From: Gammaproteobacteria bacterium
Lineage (GTDB): Bacteria > Pseudomonadota > Gammaproteobacteria > GCA-001735895
Assembly: GCA_018669845.1 (NCBI GenBank)
Contig: JABHSO010000025.1
Coordinates: forward strand, 1 to 64,000
Length of the DNA: 64,000 nucleotides
Direction of reading: 5' to 3'
Within the stretch, counting starts at the first letter, position 1. Every line of letters starts with the position of its first letter. A program made the position numbers and the translations under genes. The notes under the pieces are model-generated. The model was not told the origin of the DNA, searched no databases, and worked only from the letters and a program-made list of their open reading frames with translations. Shown here piece after piece: positions 8,311 to 17,125 of the stretch.

Positions 8311-9495
8311 TTACATATAACCGTCAGACAATGTTTTCATGAAGTTTACAAGATCTTCATAATCAGTAACGCCATCGGAATTATCATTATCCAGCCCAAG
8401 AGGTGTTTTTAGCTCTTCAGCAATGTTTTCTTCTACTTCAGGTGTGAAAAATAATGATTGAGCTGGGTCTCTTATATAGTCAGCCACCGTAATATCATAG
8501 TGCCTGATAACTTCCTCCAAAGTCTGATATACACCGTTATGCATATAAGGTGCAGTTAGAGCAATGTTACGCAAGGTAGGTGTTCTGAATTTACCTGTTT
8601 AAATTGCTACATCGGCCGCATCAATATTTGAATTAGCAGCGAGACCGATATCTATATCCGAAGATGGGTTAGACGGGTTAACGGGAACTCCAATATTAAA
8701 ATAATTGAAATCACTGAAAATAGTTTCATCATTGGCTGCAGATTCTGGTGGGAGAGCAAGAGTATGACAGTTTGCGCATTTAGCATCATTCATAAAAAGC
8801 TGTAAACCTCGGTCTTCAGAAGCTGTTAGTGAATATTTCCCCGCTCGCCATGCATCAAATTTTGAACTGAAAGGACTCATTTCTGCAGATTCTTCGAAAG
8901 CAGCAATTGACGTGGCAATGTTTGTATAAGCTGTATCTGTATCATCCAGGGCTGTAGCACCATAGACCGATAAAAAATCATCAGCATAACTGGCAGAAGC
9001 CACTTTAGTGACCACTTCAGCAGCATCAGAATTATTCATTTCAACCGGGTTTAAAAATGGTCCTTTAGCCTGTTCAATAAGATCGAGAGCACGGCCATCT
9101 AAAAATTGACCACCCTGGTAATGAGAAGTGGTACCGCCATCGGTCAGGGAGCTAGTTTTAGAAAAATCAGGGATAAAAGCAGCGTATGAAGATGTCGGGG
9201 CATTACGGTTACCAAATTCACCCGTTACAGAACCTTCTGAAACAGGTGCTGCTTGTGTTGCAACTGGGTCAGCAAAACCACTGGAAGGAGAATGGCAATC
9301 AGCGCATGACTGGTTTCCTTCGCTGGATAAACTAACGTCAAAAAATAATTTTTTACCCAGTTCCTGTTCTGCACTTAGTGAAGAGTCAGTACCTGTAGGA
9401 GTACTGGTTCCACTGCTACTACTACCGCAGCCAGTAATAATCAGAGTTGTAATAATAACGGTTGGAGCTAGAACTAAATTCAGTTTGTATTTCAT
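8311..9495 (-). pseudogene. Di-haem cytochrome c peroxidase/MauG-family gene with an in-frame stop
   Basis: A lipoprotein signal (start at 9495, lipobox ITGC) is followed by CADCH and CANCH haem sites, the QFLDGRA and GPFLNPVEM motifs, and, after an interruption, [26 protein letters not shown] and a C-terminal [12 protein letters not shown]. These are the standard landmarks of bacterial di-haem peroxidases that reduce hydrogen peroxide with cytochrome electrons. A single TAA at 8599-8601 interrupts the frame just before [10 protein letters not shown], and the frame stays open on both sides. No indel is needed to restore it, only one codon. It is a recent nonsense mutation, a sequencing error, or a read-through stop. 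Without the last 95 codons the distal haem domain would not fold. The start further upstream (9564) would add a non-signal extension and is less likely. Confidence 0.8.
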
Positions 9496-9633
9496 GTAGA
9501 GATTACATCCTGTAGAGAAAGGCTCTGAATTATATCGAAAAAGTAATTCACTCATCATTGGCATAGATCAATTAATACAGTTAAGAGTTTTATGAAAAAA
9601 GTCACTTATTTATAACTGCATTTTTGATCGCCA

Positions 9634-9649
9634 TACCAAGTTCTTGATA
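9634..9649. promoter_or_regulatory. 7-2-7 palindrome upstream of the peroxidase gene
   Basis: TACCAAG-TT-CTTGATA is a 7-2-7 inverted repeat with one mismatch. It lies 139 bp upstream of the peroxidase start at 9495. A perfect version of the same motif lies at 23700-23715, ahead of the NarL-type regulator gene. The 7-2-7 geometry with TAC...GTA-like ends is that of NarL/NarP-family sites, but the inner bases differ from the E. coli consensus. Confidence 0.4.
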
Positions 9650-9724
9650 CGCGATATGATTTTTTTATTTTGAAGGTAATGAGGTGTCAATGGAAGAGAG
9701 CTATAGCGTACTGACAGTACTGTT

Positions 9725-10240
9725 TTGGGAACAGAGATGCTACCCAGTGCGGATGATTCTGCCTATGTAGGAACCGGTGCCAGTGCTGGTGCAGAGATCT
9801 TAGCATTTAGTGTTTTAGGCGATAAGCTGCTTTATAGAGGGGTGACTTCTTCGGTTAATGGCAATAATAAAGTTGCCGAATTACTGACTTTGGATACTAT
9901 CACTAACGTACTAACGTCAGCTTTTGTTTCAGGTGTTAGTTCATCCCAAAATAACCAGGTGGGTATATTTAACGGGTTTAGTTATTTCTTCAAACAAAAT
10001 TTTACCCCAGGTATTTCTACAGTTCTTTATAAAACAGATGGTATTAATCCTGCAGTGACTGTTAAAACTTTCCCTCAGTTTGACTCTATATTCGAATTTA
10101 CTGAGGTAAATGGTGAACTGTTTTTTGTGATCGATAGAGAATTATGGAAAACAGATGGTACTGAAGCGGGTACAACTATGGTAAAAGATATTAACCCCGG
10201 TGGTTTTGATAACTCTGCATTCTTTCCACTTTTTGGATAA
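9725..10240 (+). CDS. Fragment of an ELWxxDGT-repeat beta-propeller protein
   Basis: The 171-codon frame starts at a TTG and has no signal peptide. It holds two related repeats, one with LYKTDG and one with ELWKTDGTEAGT followed by MVKDINPGG, typical of large secreted proteins that carry many ELWxxDGT repeats in a propeller fold. Whole proteins of this type are usually far longer and have secretion or sorting signals, so this is probably a remnant or a small derived protein. In another frame, a 26-codon ORF begins at an ATG at 9690 with a good GAGGTG ribosome site, so a frameshift near the T4G3 run at 9723-9729 is possible. Convergent with the oxygenase-like gene. Confidence 0.4.
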   Translation: MGTEMLPSADDSAYVGTGASAGAEILAFSVLGDKLLYRGVTSSVNGNNKVAELLTLDTITNVLTSAFVSGVSSSQNNQVGIFNGFSYFFKQNFTPGISTVLYKTDGINPAVTVKTFPQFDSIFEFTEVNGELFFVIDRELWKTDGTEAGTTMVKDINPGGFDNSAFFPLFG

Positions 10241-10300
10241 CAGTTATTTCTGGGGAAGATTGATAATTGTTAGCTGAAACCTGAAGAAAGCTAAATTGAT

Positions 10301-10867
10301 TTACACTCTCTTCCAATCGATTCGATCTTTTTTCAAACCAATATTCATACCGATAGACAGTCTATGAGTTGGTGAGTTGTTTTTAGTGACCAGATGTGGG
10401 GTTTCTGGATTGAAGAAAATATAGTTGCCTGTAACCGGTGTTAAACTGATTTCCTGGTCACCTGTTTGTAACACCAGATCCCCTGAATCATCAGGAACTG
10501 TTAAATACACAACACCCGAAATTAACTCATTTAAATTATCATGGGTATGTAATGTGGTTACATGGCCGGGTGCCATTAAATTAAACCAGTAGCCAATATC
10601 CAGCTCATCTTTGTTAACTTCTAATAGCTCAGCACAAAAACCAAGGCTTTCTGACATTAAATCGTTCAGATCTGAATTATTACAGTTTTCCAGATAAATA
10701 TTTTCATATCGGTCATGGAAAAAGTGAGTTTTATTTAGAATATCAGCATCTTGCTGCAATAAAGTTTGCAGGTACTGATCAATAGACGATAGCTGAGATT
10801 CAGCTAGACCGGTAATTCGCCTGAGATAGGGCGATTCCAGAAAAATATGTTCGGGGGAACTAGACAT
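10301..10867 (-). CDS. 2OG-Fe(II) oxygenase-like protein
   Basis: Start chosen at the ATG at 10867 (188 residues), because the upstream TTG at 10894 lies inside the terminator of the preceding gene. The core reads HTHDN, then LISGVVYLTVPDDSGDLVL, GNYIFFNPETPHLV and HRLSIGMNIG. This matches the double-stranded beta-helix of putative 2-oxoglutarate/Fe(II) oxygenases: an H-x-D pair, a distal His, and an Arg for the cosubstrate. The substrate is unknown; it may hydroxylate a small molecule or a protein. It is a single-gene unit, convergent with the ELWxxDGT fragment. A cupin with another function is the main alternative. Confidence 0.6.
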   Translation of the reverse strand: MSSSPEHIFLESPYLRRITGLAESQLSSIDQYLQTLLQQDADILNKTHFFHDRYENIYLENCNNSDLNDLMSESLGFCAELLEVNKDELDIGYWFNLMAPGHVTTLHTHDNLNELISGVVYLTVPDDSGDLVLQTGDQEISLTPVTGNYIFFNPETPHLVTKNNSPTHRLSIGMNIGLKKDRIDWKRV

Positions 10868-10890
10868 TATAATTGCGCCTTGAGGCAAAA

Positions 10891-10923
10891 ACAAAAAAGC
10901 AGATTCAATTTGAACCCGCTTTT
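10891..10923 (-). terminator. Rho-independent terminator of the small gene 10947-11138
   Basis: Read on the minus strand, AAAAGCGGGTTC pairs with GAATCTGCTTTT around an AAATT loop (12 bp with two G-U pairs) and runs into six T residues. It lies 24 nt after the stop of the small gene and separates it from the oxygenase-like gene. Confidence 0.7.
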
Positions 10924-10946
10924 ATGTTCAGTTAACTTCTGTGGAA

Positions 10947-11138
10947 TTACTTCCAGTTGCCGAAGTTATCTTCATTCTTTTCTGTGCCGTCTTCAAAACC
11001 AGCTGAGTAAGCATCATTAAGAGACTGTTCTTCTCTTTCTGGATGACCCAGGTAACCACCTTGCCAGCCGATTATGTATTGGTCCTGTACACCCATTTCT
11101 TCCATTTTAGTAGTAGCGTCGCGATAAGCTTGATCCAT
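10947..11138 (-). CDS. Small conserved-looking hydrophilic protein (63 aa)
   Basis: A 63-residue protein with a strong ribosome site (GAGGAA, 6 nt before the ATG) and its own terminator. It is rich in charged and aromatic residues: MDQAYRDATTKM, GVQDQYIIGWQGGYLGHPER, AYSAGFEDGTEKN. The W-x-x-G-Y-L-G-x-P-x-R-E-E and AG-F/Y-E-D-G motifs resemble a short family I have seen in gammaproteobacteria, but I cannot name it. The last motif also recalls ribosome modulation factor only very loosely. No signal peptide, membrane segment or metal site is visible. Function unknown; the gene itself is well supported. Confidence 0.65.
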   Translation of the reverse strand: MDQAYRDATTKMEEMGVQDQYIIGWQGGYLGHPEREEQSLNDAYSAGFEDGTEKNEDNFGNWK

Positions 11139-11454
11139 AACAATTTCCTCAAATCAGATAAATAAATTAGATCAGTAAGCCATGTTGATAACTTGTTTAA
11201 ATTACCACATGCCTAAAAATGCAGCGTATTATACTAAATAATTCAGTAAATATTATATCTCTATTGGGAGGATAGATAATTTGATATCAATATAATAGTG
11301 GTTATTTTTGTCACTTTTAGATTGATAATACGGCTATTACGTCCCATCAGGGATATTCGGTTACATATAAAAAATGCTTATTATTCCATCTTTAAGATCC
11401 TTAACGGTACATCCTGTACCAATTCTCGTAACAAGTTATTAACAGGTAAGAATC
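11139..11454. other. 316-bp intergenic region between divergent genes
   Basis: AT-rich region between the small minus-strand gene and the Sel1 gene, expected to hold both promoters. The only clear structure is a palindrome, GGTACA-TCC-TGTACC (11406-11420), 35 bp upstream of the Sel1 start. No ORF or repeat-family element is seen. Confidence 0.5.
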
Positions 11455-11880
11455 ATGACAACCGAAAATGATATGAACTTTATCAGTGGCATGTCTGCTT
11501 TTGAAGCAAAAGAGTTTGTCCGTGCAGTTCAGTTTTTAGTCCCATTCGCTGAAAAAGGTGATCCTGATGCACAACACCGTGTGGCTATCATGTATCAAAA
11601 TGGACTCGGCATGGTGAAAAAGGAAAAGGAAGCGTTTGACTGGATGACAGCAGCGGCAGAGCAGGGTCATGCTGTGGCTCAGCATGGTTTGGGCTTTATG
11701 TACATGGATGGTGATTGTGTTGAGAAAAATGGTGAGAAAGCCGTTGAATGGTTCACCAAAGCAGCCGAACAGGGACTGGTAGGATCACTGACCACTCTGG
11801 CCATGATGTATGACAGCGGTGATGGCGTTGAAAAAGATGCTGAAAAAGCCAAAGAGCTTTATAAAAAGGCAGGATTTTAA
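11455..11880 (+). CDS. Sel1-repeat protein
   Basis: The 141-residue protein has about three Sel1-like helical repeats, each visible as A-x-x-G-x-x-x-A-Q, G-x-x-Y-x-x-G-x-G-V and K-A-x-x-W-x-x-K-A-A (AEQGHAVAQHGLGFMYMDG, AVEWFTKAAEQG). Sel1 repeats are protein-protein adaptors. There is no signal peptide, so it is likely cytoplasmic here, in contrast to many secreted Sel1 proteins. Its stop overlaps the start of the MoxR ATPase gene (TAATG), so the two are probably co-translated and the protein may be an adaptor for the ATPase/VWA pair. Confidence 0.8.
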   Translation: MTTENDMNFISGMSAFEAKEFVRAVQFLVPFAEKGDPDAQHRVAIMYQNGLGMVKKEKEAFDWMTAAAEQGHAVAQHGLGFMYMDGDCVEKNGEKAVEWFTKAAEQGLVGSLTTLAMMYDSGDGVEKDAEKAKELYKKAGF

Positions 11881-12923
11881 TGCGTCCAGCTTATTTATCG
11901 AAAGTTTTGGAAGAGGAAGTTCTTGGTACATTAAAAGGATTTCACACCCCGGTCATGTTATGGGGGCCGCCGGGAATAGGTAAGTCGCAAATTGTCATGC
12001 AAATTGGTAAAAACCATGATTTGCCGGTTATCGACATTCGTCTGTCTCAAATGGAACCCAGTGATTTACGCGGTATTCCCTTTAAACATGAAGATAAGGT
12101 TGAATGGGCTGTGCCTTCGATGCTGCCTGATGAAAGTATTCATGGGAAGTCAGGCATATTATTTCTTGATGAAATTAATTCTGCTGCTCCCTCTGTTTCT
12201 GCCGCAGCTTACCAGTTAATTCTGGATCGTCGTCTGGGCAACTACCAGGTGCCAGAAGGTTGGGCAATATTTGCAGCGGGTAACCGTCAGGGTGACCGTG
12301 GCGTTACTTATGCGATGCCTGCACCTTTAGCCAATCGATTTTCACATTATGAAATAGACCTGAACCTGGATGACTGGGTTGCCTGGGCTTATAAAAATGG
12401 AATTGATGAACGCATTATTGGTTTTTTGCGTTTTAGACCTGAACTGATATTTGATTTTGACCCTGCACATAATCCCGTGGCTTTTCCTTCTCCTCGTTCC
12501 TGGGAATTTGCCCATCGTGCGCTGCAAAAGTTTATCGATTATCCAAATCTGTTACTGGGTTCTCTGCAAGCCTGTATTGGTCAGGCTGCCGGCATAGAGT
12601 GTCATGCATTTATTGAGAGTCTGGATCAAATGCCTGATCTGGATAAGATTCTATCTGGTGAAGATATCAAAGCACCTGATGAAATAGATTTACAGTATGC
12701 TGTGGCTTCAGCTCTGGTTGGCCGTGCGATTCGTGCCCAGGGTACTGAGAATGCGCGTTCTGTGTTTGGCAATATTTTAAAATATGCAAGTTGTTTCCCA
12801 CAACGCGAAATGGGTGTGATGTTGGTTTCGGATATGCATCGAGCTATAGGCAACGATTTGTTTGAAGTTGAAGAGTTTGCCGACTGGGCTGACTCCATAG
12901 CTGACCTGATTTTGTACAATTAG
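11880..12923 (+). CDS. MoxR-type AAA+ ATPase
   Basis: The 347-residue protein has Walker A GPPGIGKS (residues 29-36), Walker B ILFLDEINSA near residue 97, and a sensor-1-like AAGNRQGDRG. These are hallmarks of MoxR AAA+ ATPases, which work with VWA-domain partners as chaperones for the assembly or insertion of cofactors into enzymes. The partner is very likely the VWA protein encoded 5 bp downstream. The placement of both just upstream of a DsrS-like gene and siroheme synthase hints at a role in maturing a sirohaem or sulfur-oxidation enzyme, which is inference from context only. Confidence 0.85.
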   Translation: MRPAYLSKVLEEEVLGTLKGFHTPVMLWGPPGIGKSQIVMQIGKNHDLPVIDIRLSQMEPSDLRGIPFKHEDKVEWAVPSMLPDESIHGKSGILFLDEINSAAPSVSAAAYQLILDRRLGNYQVPEGWAIFAAGNRQGDRGVTYAMPAPLANRFSHYEIDLNLDDWVAWAYKNGIDERIIGFLRFRPELIFDFDPAHNPVAFPSPRSWEFAHRALQKFIDYPNLLLGSLQACIGQAAGIECHAFIESLDQMPDLDKILSGEDIKAPDEIDLQYAVASALVGRAIRAQGTENARSVFGNILKYASCFPQREMGVMLVSDMHRAIGNDLFEVEEFADWADSIADLILYN

Positions 12924-12928
12924 ACGTT

Positions 12929-14317
12929 GTGGAAGATACCTCGTTAGAAGATATCGAAAACAAACTCAGTGCAGCGCGAACCCGGCTGATTCTGGATAAA
13001 CCTTTTCTGGGTGCTCTGGTTTTACGTCTGCCATTGCAGGCTGCAGATGCAAAGTGGTGTGCAACCACTGGCACGGATGCTAAAAAATTCTTTTACAATC
13101 CTGAATATATCTCGGAGCTGAAAGCTGATGAAGCCCAGTTTGTGCTGGCTCATGAAGCTTTGCACTGTGCCCTATCGCATTTTGCTCGACGTGAGCACCG
13201 GGTAAAATATCGTTGGGATATCGCCTGTGATTATGCCATTAATCCGATACTGATGGATGAAGGCTTGAAGCCGCCTCTGGGTTCATTAATCTTGAGAGAA
13301 TACAGAGGCATGACCGCCGAAGAAATTTATCCGATGATTAAAGACGATGACATGTCTGAAACATTGGATCAGCACCTTTATGATAAACAGGATGAAACTG
13401 AAGGTGGTCAGGATAAACTACAAAATCCCTTAGATCAGAAAGACCAGAAATCACAACCGGGAGGAGAAGGGCAGGTCAAACCCAATGAAGAGCAGTCTGA
13501 AGGTGAGAACCCTTCTGATAAACAGGGAGATGGTCAGGATAATAAGCAGGAAGATCAGTCTGAAACAGAAAAATCAAATTCGAATTTCCCCAAACAAACT
13601 GATAAACAAAACTCTACCCAATCATCCTCTGAAATAACGGATGAACCGGTGCAGTCTGATCAACCAGAACCGCTGACCGAAGCAGAAAAAAATGACCTGC
13701 ATGTTCAGTGGCAGCAACGCCTTGCAGGTTCAGCTCAGCAGGCGCAACAGGCTGGAAAACTGGGTGATGGCATGGCCAGAATGATTGATTTTTTTCTTCA
13801 GCCGACTTTACCCTGGCGAGTATTGTTAGCGCGTTATATGAACAGTATTACGCGAGATGATTACAGCTATACCAGGCCTTCCAGCCGTCGTGGTGACCCT
13901 GCAATTTATCCAAGTTTACGCAGCCCTCAAATGAATATTGTGATAGCGATTGATGTGAGTGGGTCGATTAAACGGGATGAACTGAGTGAGTTTGTAGCTG
14001 AAGTGGATTCGCTAAAATCTCAAGTTCGTGCCAGGGTCACTTTTTTAAGCTGTGATTCAAAAATAACTGATGACAGCCCCTGGGTCTTTGAAGCCTGGGA
14101 GTACTGCCAGTTACCAGACCGTATTGTCGGTGGTGGAAGCACTGATTTTAATCCTGTATTCGAATGGGTAGAACAGAATGACCTTAGACCAGATTTATTA
14201 ATTTACTTCACCGATGCAGAAGGAAAATTTCCAGCGGTTGAAGCTAACTACCCTGTAACCTGGCTAGTCAAAGGTAAGAACTCTGTTCCCTGGGGGGATC
14301 GGATTCAATTGAATTAA
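12929..14317 (+). CDS. Putative metallopeptidase with VWA domain (DUF2201-like)
   Basis: The 462-residue protein starts at a GTG 5 bp after the ATPase gene. The N-terminal part carries a zinc-peptidase-like HEALH (H75-E76-x-x-H79). A Gln/Glu/Asp/Lys-rich, disordered linker covers roughly residues 145-255. The C-terminal part is a von Willebrand A domain with the metal-ion site D342-V-S-G-S. This N-peptidase/C-VWA order is that of the DUF2201 family, commonly paired with MoxR ATPases. It may remodel or proteolytically activate a client, but the client is unknown. A family A inverted repeat starts 7 bp after the stop. Confidence 0.8.
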   Translation: MEDTSLEDIENKLSAARTRLILDKPFLGALVLRLPLQAADAKWCATTGTDAKKFFYNPEYISELKADEAQFVLAHEALHCALSHFARREHRVKYRWDIACDYAINPILMDEGLKPPLGSLILREYRGMTAEEIYPMIKDDDMSETLDQHLYDKQDETEGGQDKLQNPLDQKDQKSQPGGEGQVKPNEEQSEGENPSDKQGDGQDNKQEDQSETEKSNSNFPKQTDKQNSTQSSSEITDEPVQSDQPEPLTEAEKNDLHVQWQQRLAGSAQQAQQAGKLGDGMARMIDFFLQPTLPWRVLLARYMNSITRDDYSYTRPSSRRGDPAIYPSLRSPQMNIVIAIDVSGSIKRDELSEFVAEVDSLKSQVRARVTFLSCDSKITDDSPWVFEAWEYCQLPDRIVGGGSTDFNPVFEWVEQNDLRPDLLIYFTDAEGKFPAVEANYPVTWLVKGKNSVPWGDRIQLN

Positions 14318-14323
14318 AACCTG

Positions 14324-14486
14324 TTCACCACAGGGGTCACAGAGGAACACAGAGGTTTTAATGTACAATGCTATTCTTAAAACCTGGATCTTTCTGCGAG
14401 AAAAAATATTTTGAACATATATTACAGATAAAAACCAGCTTCCAGCAATCCATACCTCTGTGTTCCTCCGTGTCCTCTGTGGTGAA
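14324..14486. repeat. Family A inverted repeat, copy 1
   Basis: The left arm begins TTCACCACAGGGGTCACAGA and continues to 14355. The right arm (14454-14486) is its imperfect reverse complement, ending CTCTGTGGTGAA. The spacer is about 100 bp and unrelated to other copies. The arm units are CACAGAGG-like rather than CACGAAG, so this copy is the most diverged. It lies between the VWA gene and the DsrS-like gene. Confidence 0.75.
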
Positions 14487-14508
14487 ATATTTTTAAATAT
14501 ATTAGAAC

Positions 14509-15627
14509 ATGCAACTATCAAATGAAGACAACCTGCGCTTAAACGTTTTACTGGCTCAGGATTTAAAAGCAGTACGCATCGATGAATCTAAAATGATTGT
14601 GTATGCATTATCCAGCAAAGGTGATGCGAAGATTCAGCTTAATCCGACCTGCAAGGATGAAAAATATATTCGCCTGGTGAAAGAGTTGTTATCCAATAAA
14701 ATTATGGGTTCTCCTGGTGGTTATCCTGTTTATATTAAACGCTGGACACGTATGGGGCAGGATCGACAGGAAGAAAGCCTTGCCCAGTTGTTACTTCTTG
14801 GGGAACAGGAAGCGGTGGTAGCGGTTGTACATGCCCCGACGCTTACACCTGACATTGCCCGTCATGCATGGTGGGCTTATCCGTCTTCAGAGAATGCACG
14901 TCGTTTACTGGATAAAAAGCAAGTTGCAGAATCTGATCTTGCTCGTGAACTGGCAGAATTTTTACTTGAGTTTTTACCGTTTGAAATTGAACACAGGGAT
15001 ATGATCGATTCTGTCAGCTTATGCCTTCAACCGGATCTGCTAACTGAAGAGGAAATTGCAGACCTGTGGAAGCGAGCAAAAAGGAAACAAAGTTTGTATG
15101 TAGGATTTCTGCTTTCCTTACCCGATGCTTTACCTGAAAAAGGTATAGCTCACCAGTCATTCAGTGAAGCTCAGGGAACACTGACCGAGCTTCAAAAAGA
15201 AGGTAATGTGTATGCTATTCAACTCCTGCGATATTTATCTGAGCCAGGTCAAATTTTTCTTAAAACTTTAACTCGTGTACTTGATAAGGCTGCCAGTCAG
15301 GACACCATTGTTTCTCTTTTTCTTGCTATTGCTGCTTATAATCAGAGTTTACCCCTGGCCAGTATTAAACAAAGATCGATTAAGGAAGCTGAGCAATTAG
15401 CCCAGGTCTGGTTAGGAAGCCATGAAGATGAACAACTGCAATCCTGTCTGAATGCCTGTCCGGACTATCGTGATCAAATCAGGGTGATGCTGGTTTTAGC
15501 GCAAATGGGTGAGGTGACTTTGTTTCCCATTTTTGGTTTAACAGATGCTTTAGGATCGGTGATGCGTAAAAAGCTAAAACCATTAACTGACCCTTTGCGA
15601 GAACATATTCTGCTCTTACTGGAATAA
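14509..15627 (+). CDS. dsrS: DsrS-like protein
   Basis: The 372-residue soluble protein has no signal peptide or membrane segment and is mostly helical. The N-terminus (EDNLRLNVLLAQ, AVRIDESKMIVYALS, GSPGGYPVYIKRWTRMGQ) and the middle (HAWWAYPSSENARRLL, LWKRAKRKQSLYVGFL) match my memory of DsrS from sulfur-oxidising gammaproteobacteria such as Allochromatium, where the gene ends the dsr locus. DsrS has no known enzymatic activity and is thought to be a soluble accessory protein in sulfur-globule oxidation. The adjacent cysG fits, because dissimilatory sulfite reductase needs sirohaem. The dsrAB genes themselves are not in the window. The name rests on memory and context, so alternatives remain. 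Confidence 0.6.
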   Translation: MQLSNEDNLRLNVLLAQDLKAVRIDESKMIVYALSSKGDAKIQLNPTCKDEKYIRLVKELLSNKIMGSPGGYPVYIKRWTRMGQDRQEESLAQLLLLGEQEAVVAVVHAPTLTPDIARHAWWAYPSSENARRLLDKKQVAESDLARELAEFLLEFLPFEIEHRDMIDSVSLCLQPDLLTEEEIADLWKRAKRKQSLYVGFLLSLPDALPEKGIAHQSFSEAQGTLTELQKEGNVYAIQLLRYLSEPGQIFLKTLTRVLDKAASQDTIVSLFLAIAAYNQSLPLASIKQRSIKEAEQLAQVWLGSHEDEQLQSCLNACPDYRDQIRVMLVLAQMGEVTLFPIFGLTDALGSVMRKKLKPLTDPLREHILLLLE

Positions 15628-15719
15628 GCAGTCTATTTCTTATCTATGCGTGAAGAAAAAAATTTTATATAATGATTTGCTTATATTTAGATAAATGCTC
15701 TTTCTGGAACCGGTGAAGT

Positions 15720-17120
15720 ATGAATTACCTACCTATATTTTATGAATTAAAAGATAAAGCCTGTACCGTAATTGGAGCAGGTGGCATAGCCGCACGTAAA
15801 GCTGACCTGCTGACTATGGCAGGTGCGAAAGTAACTGTTATTTCGCCCATTTTAGGTGCTGAAATGACCCGATTTAATGACAGTGGCAAGGTTGAGTGGC
15901 TCGAAAGACCCTTTCAGGATGGAGATTTAGCCAATTCATTTTTAGTCATCGCTGCCACCAGTGATAAATCTGTTAACGAACAGGTAGCTGCCGAAGCTGA
16001 AACGCTTAAAATTCCTTGTAATGTTGTTGATAATCCCGGTTTGTGTAGCTTTATCATGCCATCCATTATAAATCGTGATCCTGTACAGATTGCTGTTTCT
16101 ACCGGCGGAGCTTCTCCTGTATTGGCCAGACTGATCAGGACAAATCTTGAAAGTTGTACGCCTTCAGCCTATGGCAAATTGGCCACATTGGTGGATAAAT
16201 ACCGTAACGATGTAAAACAAACATTTCCTAAGGTTGAAGAGCGTCGAAAATTTTGGGAGTCAATCCTGGAAGGTCCTGTTTCTGAGCATGTTTTTGCCGG
16301 GCGAAATGATGATGCTCGACAGTTACTGGAAAAACTGATTAATGAAGCGAATGCTGATCCTGGATATAAAGGCGAAGTCTTTCTGGTGGGAGCCGGGCCG
16401 GGTGACCCCGATCTATTGACTTTCCGTGCTTTACGGTTGATGCAAAAAGCCGATGTGATCGTTTATGACCGCCTTGTTTCTGACCCAATCATGGATCTGG
16501 TACGTCGTGATGCGGAACGAATTTATGCTGGCAAAGAACGTTCAAACCATGCAATTCCTCAGGAAAATATAAATCAGTTACTGGTTCGCCTGGCTAAAGA
16601 AGGTAAACGGGTCTTGCGTTTGAAAGGCGGTGATAATTTCATCTTCGGACGCGGTGGTGAAGAAATATCTGAGCTTATCGATGAAGATATTCCATTTCAG
16701 GTAGTACCCGGTATAACTGCAGCATCTGGTTGTACCACTTATGCAGGTATTCCATTAACCCATCGTGATTATGCACAGGCCTGTATTTTTGTGACAGGCC
16801 ATTTGAAAGATGGTACCAGTGATTTGAACTGGGAGATGTTGTCACATAAAAATCAGACAGTTGTCTTTTATATGGGACTGAATAACGTTAAGTCTTTGTG
16901 TGAAGAATTAAAGAAACACGGGCGTGATTCGAAGACGCCTGCAGCTTTGATTGAAAAAGGCACAACGCCGGATCAACGTGTATTTATTGGTGACCTGGAT
17001 ACTTTGGCTGAGCTGGTACTCAAAAATGATGTGAAAGCACCTACCTTGATTGTGGTGGGTGAAGTGGTTGAATTACATAATAAATTGCACTGGTTTAAAC
17101 CGGGTGAAGAAATTAAATAA
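15720..17120 (+). CDS. cysG: Sirohaem synthase (multifunctional CysG)
   Basis: The 466-residue protein is the full-length fusion. Residues 1 to about 210 form the precorrin-2 dehydrogenase/ferrochelatase part with a nucleotide-binding GAGGIAARKA and the STGGASPVLARLIR segment. Residues from about 218 form the uroporphyrinogen-III methyltransferase with VGAGPGDPDLLTFRALRL, YDRLVS, RLKGGDNFIFGRGGEE and PGITAASG. It makes sirohaem for sulfite or nitrite reductases. The position next to the DsrS-like gene suggests a supply for dissimilatory sulfite reductase. A family B hairpin follows the stop by 5 bp. Confidence 0.95.
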   Translation: MNYLPIFYELKDKACTVIGAGGIAARKADLLTMAGAKVTVISPILGAEMTRFNDSGKVEWLERPFQDGDLANSFLVIAATSDKSVNEQVAAEAETLKIPCNVVDNPGLCSFIMPSIINRDPVQIAVSTGGASPVLARLIRTNLESCTPSAYGKLATLVDKYRNDVKQTFPKVEERRKFWESILEGPVSEHVFAGRNDDARQLLEKLINEANADPGYKGEVFLVGAGPGDPDLLTFRALRLMQKADVIVYDRLVSDPIMDLVRRDAERIYAGKERSNHAIPQENINQLLVRLAKEGKRVLRLKGGDNFIFGRGGEEISELIDEDIPFQVVPGITAASGCTTYAGIPLTHRDYAQACIFVTGHLKDGTSDLNWEMLSHKNQTVVFYMGLNNVKSLCEELKKHGRDSKTPAALIEKGTTPDQRVFIGDLDTLAELVLKNDVKAPTLIVVGEVVELHNKLHWFKPGEEIK

Positions 17121-17125
17121 TCGGT

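Noticed and set aside
8311..8574. The downstream peroxidase part as a separate gene starting at TTG 8574
   Set aside because: The frame is continuous with the upstream part except for one stop codon, and the sequence before the TTG (GKFRTPT) is conserved family sequence.
9708..9720. GTACTG-A-CAGTAC palindrome as a LexA box
   Set aside because: It does not fit the CTG-N10-CAG spacing of gammaproteobacterial LexA sites, and no SOS gene follows.
9690..9768. A 26-codon ORF (ATG at 9690) as an independent gene
   Set aside because: It has a fair ribosome site but no recognisable sequence; it may be the broken start of the ELWxxDGT fragment and is mentioned there only.
11406..11420. GGTACA-TCC-TGTACC palindrome as a named operator
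   Set aside because: It is a clear inverted repeat, but there is no second copy in the window and no known consensus fits; only described in the intergenic entry.
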